Positions 6,474 through 6,947 of a stretch of DNA of 6,947 nucleotides are shown here, piece after piece. The DNA comes from Proteobacteria bacterium UBA1858. GTDB taxonomy: Bacteria > Pseudomonadota > Gammaproteobacteria > UBA4575. Positions within the stretch are counted from its first letter, which is position 1. Each line of letters begins with the position of its first letter. Where the stretch lies: positions 825-7,771 of the forward strand of contig DDIE01000058.1 of NCBI GenBank assembly GCA_002338385.1, in the 5' to 3' direction. The notes beneath the pieces were generated by a model that did no database searches, was not told the origin of the DNA, and was given only the letters and a program-made list of their open reading frames with translations. The position numbers and the translations under genes are program-made.

Positions 6474-6487
6474 TACGTAGCTATGTA
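6474..6487. repeat. 14-bp near-perfect palindrome in the aroQ leader
   Basis: TACGTAGCTATGTA is self-complementary except for one pair, G opposite T, which could wobble in RNA. It contains a perfect CTACGTAG octamer on its left flank (6473-6480). With no spacer it suits a dimeric DNA-binding protein better than an RNA hairpin. I do not recognise the regulator. Confidence 0.35.
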
Positions 6488-6517
6488 CCAAGCCTAAACA
6501 AAAAGTTGCGGGTATTG

Positions 6518-6526
6518 TGCTATAAA
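6518..6526 (+). promoter_or_regulatory. Weak candidate extended -10 promoter pointing toward dsbD antisense
   Basis: The plus strand reads TGCTATAAA: an extended -10 TGn followed by TATAAA, one base from TATAAT. No -35 box is seen at the right distance. A start about 7 nt downstream would fall near 6533, at the first base of the inverted-repeat arm and 2 nt before an ATG opening a 17-codon frame. The transcript would run antisense to the end of dsbD. In an A/T-rich gap such a match can easily be chance. Confidence 0.2.
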
Positions 6527-6620
6527 AGCGAGTTATGAGCAAGATAGAAGAAATTATCAGCAATTTTGCAGAATTTAGGCGATTTTAACCATAGTTGAAC
6601 TGATCCTACTGACCTCCAGC

Positions 6621-6947
6621 TTAGTTCAGACCGGTTTGCTTGAAACGCTCCACATGGGCGTGAAATTGTTCGGCCTCGACGAACCCTACCAAGCGGAAGT
6701 TCTTGTTTTCCTGTCCATTGCGGTCAAAAAATAACACAGCCGGTGGTCCAAACAAGCCAAGGGATTCTAATAAAGCCTGATCATGTTGGTTGTGAGCGGT
6801 TACATCTGATTGAATTAAAACGAAGTTCTGCAGCGCTGTTTGCACTTGCTGATCGGTGAACGTAAACGCTTCCAGTTCTTTGCAGGCAATGCACCAGTCG
6901 GCATAAAAATCTAACATCACCGGTTTGGACTCAGCACTGGCTGCAGC
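6621..6947 (-). CDS. dsbD: Thiol:disulfide interchange protein DsbD, C-terminal gamma domain (5' end outside window)
   Basis: DsbD passes electrons from cytoplasmic thioredoxin across the inner membrane to periplasmic DsbC, DsbG and CcmG. The 108 residues visible are its C-terminal periplasmic thioredoxin-like gamma domain. An Ala/Ser-rich linker leads to KPVMLDFYADWCIACKELE, whose Cys-Ile-Ala-Cys is the redox pair (the usual form is CVAC; codons at 6891-6893 and 6882-6884). Next come FTFTDQQVQTAL, a DVTAHNQHDQALL segment, GPPAVLFFD with the cis-proline expected opposite the active site, and GFVEAEQFHAHV before the TAA at 6621. The frame stays open to the right edge, so the gene continues there with the membrane and alpha domains. 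A GTG at 6920 is internal, not a start. The gap of 238 bp to aroQ suggests a separate transcript, though no clear terminator is seen. Confidence 0.93.
   Translation of the reverse strand, partial: AAASAESKPVMLDFYADWCIACKELEAFTFTDQQVQTALQNFVLIQSDVTAHNQHDQALLESLGLFGPPAVLFFDRNGQENKNFRLVGFVEAEQFHAHVERFKQTGLN

Larger units (their letters stand above)
6371..6546 (-). repeat. 14-nt perfect inverted repeat pairing the aroQ leader with the aroQ start codon
   Basis: Bases 6371-6384 and 6533-6546 are perfect reverse complements (TTATGAGCAAGATA on one strand or the other), with 148 nt between them. In aroQ-sense RNA the upstream arm (UAUCUUGCUCAUAA) would pair with the AUG and the three following codons. 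The core recurs between the arms: ATCTTGC at 6423-6429 and GCAAGA at 6402-6407, both read on the minus strand. These form a 6-bp stem with a 15-nt loop that nests inside the long pairing. The repeat is certain. A regulatory role is a hypothesis, and a chance or duplication origin remains possible. Confidence 0.5.
6383..6620. other. 238-bp non-coding gap between dsbD and aroQ (putative aroQ leader)
   Basis: I find no gene of credible length here. The longest suggestive frame is 17 codons on the plus strand at 6535-6588. The gap is richer in A/T than its flanks. On the minus strand it has -10-like hexamers TAAAAT (6582-6587) and GATAAT (6553-6558), neither with a convincing -35 box. A start from TAAAAT would include both arms of the 14-nt inverted repeat in the leader; a start from GATAAT would begin right at the upstream arm. 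It also holds the 14-bp imperfect palindrome at 6474-6487 and a possible bulged long-range helix between 6476-6489 and 6410-6418. A promoter for aroQ-accB-accC somewhere in this gap is likely, but I cannot place it. Confidence 0.5.

Noticed and set aside
6596..6628. Inverted repeat around the dsbD stop (TGAACTGA at 6596-6603, TTAGTTCA at 6621-6628)
   Set aside because: Considered as a terminator, but the stem is A/T-rich with a 17-nt loop and no T-run follows on either strand, so it does not meet the usual criteria.
1..6947. Mobile element, CRISPR array, tRNA/rRNA gene or defence system
   Set aside because: I saw no transposase, integrase, regularly spaced repeats, cloverleaf-like sequence or defence genes; the coding content is housekeeping throughout.

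Overview
The window looks like a chromosomal core segment from a gammaproteobacterium. Eight genes run on the minus strand in transcription order dsbD, aroQ, accB, accC, prmA, dusB, fis, purH. This order, and the dusB-fis pair in particular, is a gammaproteobacterial hallmark. Fis of this kind and the split acetyl-CoA carboxylase subunits fit that assignment. Type II dehydroquinase (aroQ) upstream of accBC points to a Pseudomonas- or Oceanospirillum-like lineage rather than an enteric. I cannot name the genus.

Layout from the left. Bases 1-227 hold the 3' end of a plus-strand DUF4399 protein gene, which converges on purH across only 23 bp. purH and fis are nearly abutting (9 bp). fis overlaps the end of dusB by 4 bp. 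A 78-bp gap with a good extended -10 promoter candidate lies between dusB and prmA. prmA follows accC by 5 bp. A second 78-bp gap, holding a hairpin, separates accC from accB. accB follows aroQ by 14 bp. A 238-bp gap separates aroQ from the 3' end of dsbD, which runs off the right edge.

The likely transcription units are aroQ-accB-accC-prmA (shikimate pathway step, biotin carboxyl carrier and biotin carboxylase for fatty acid synthesis, ribosomal protein L11 methylation) and dusB-fis-purH (tRNA dihydrouridine, nucleoid protein, last two steps of IMP synthesis). All complete proteins have normal lengths and intact catalytic residues. I see no mobile element, CRISPR array, tRNA or rRNA gene, and no sign of recent transfer.

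The part least explained by known annotation is the dsbD-aroQ gap. A perfect 14-nt inverted repeat pairs a segment about 150 nt upstream with the aroQ start codon and its next three codons. The core of that sequence (TCTTGC/GCAAGA) recurs as a second, nested hairpin. This could be a structured leader that hides the aroQ start. That reading is inference and needs comparative and RNA data.
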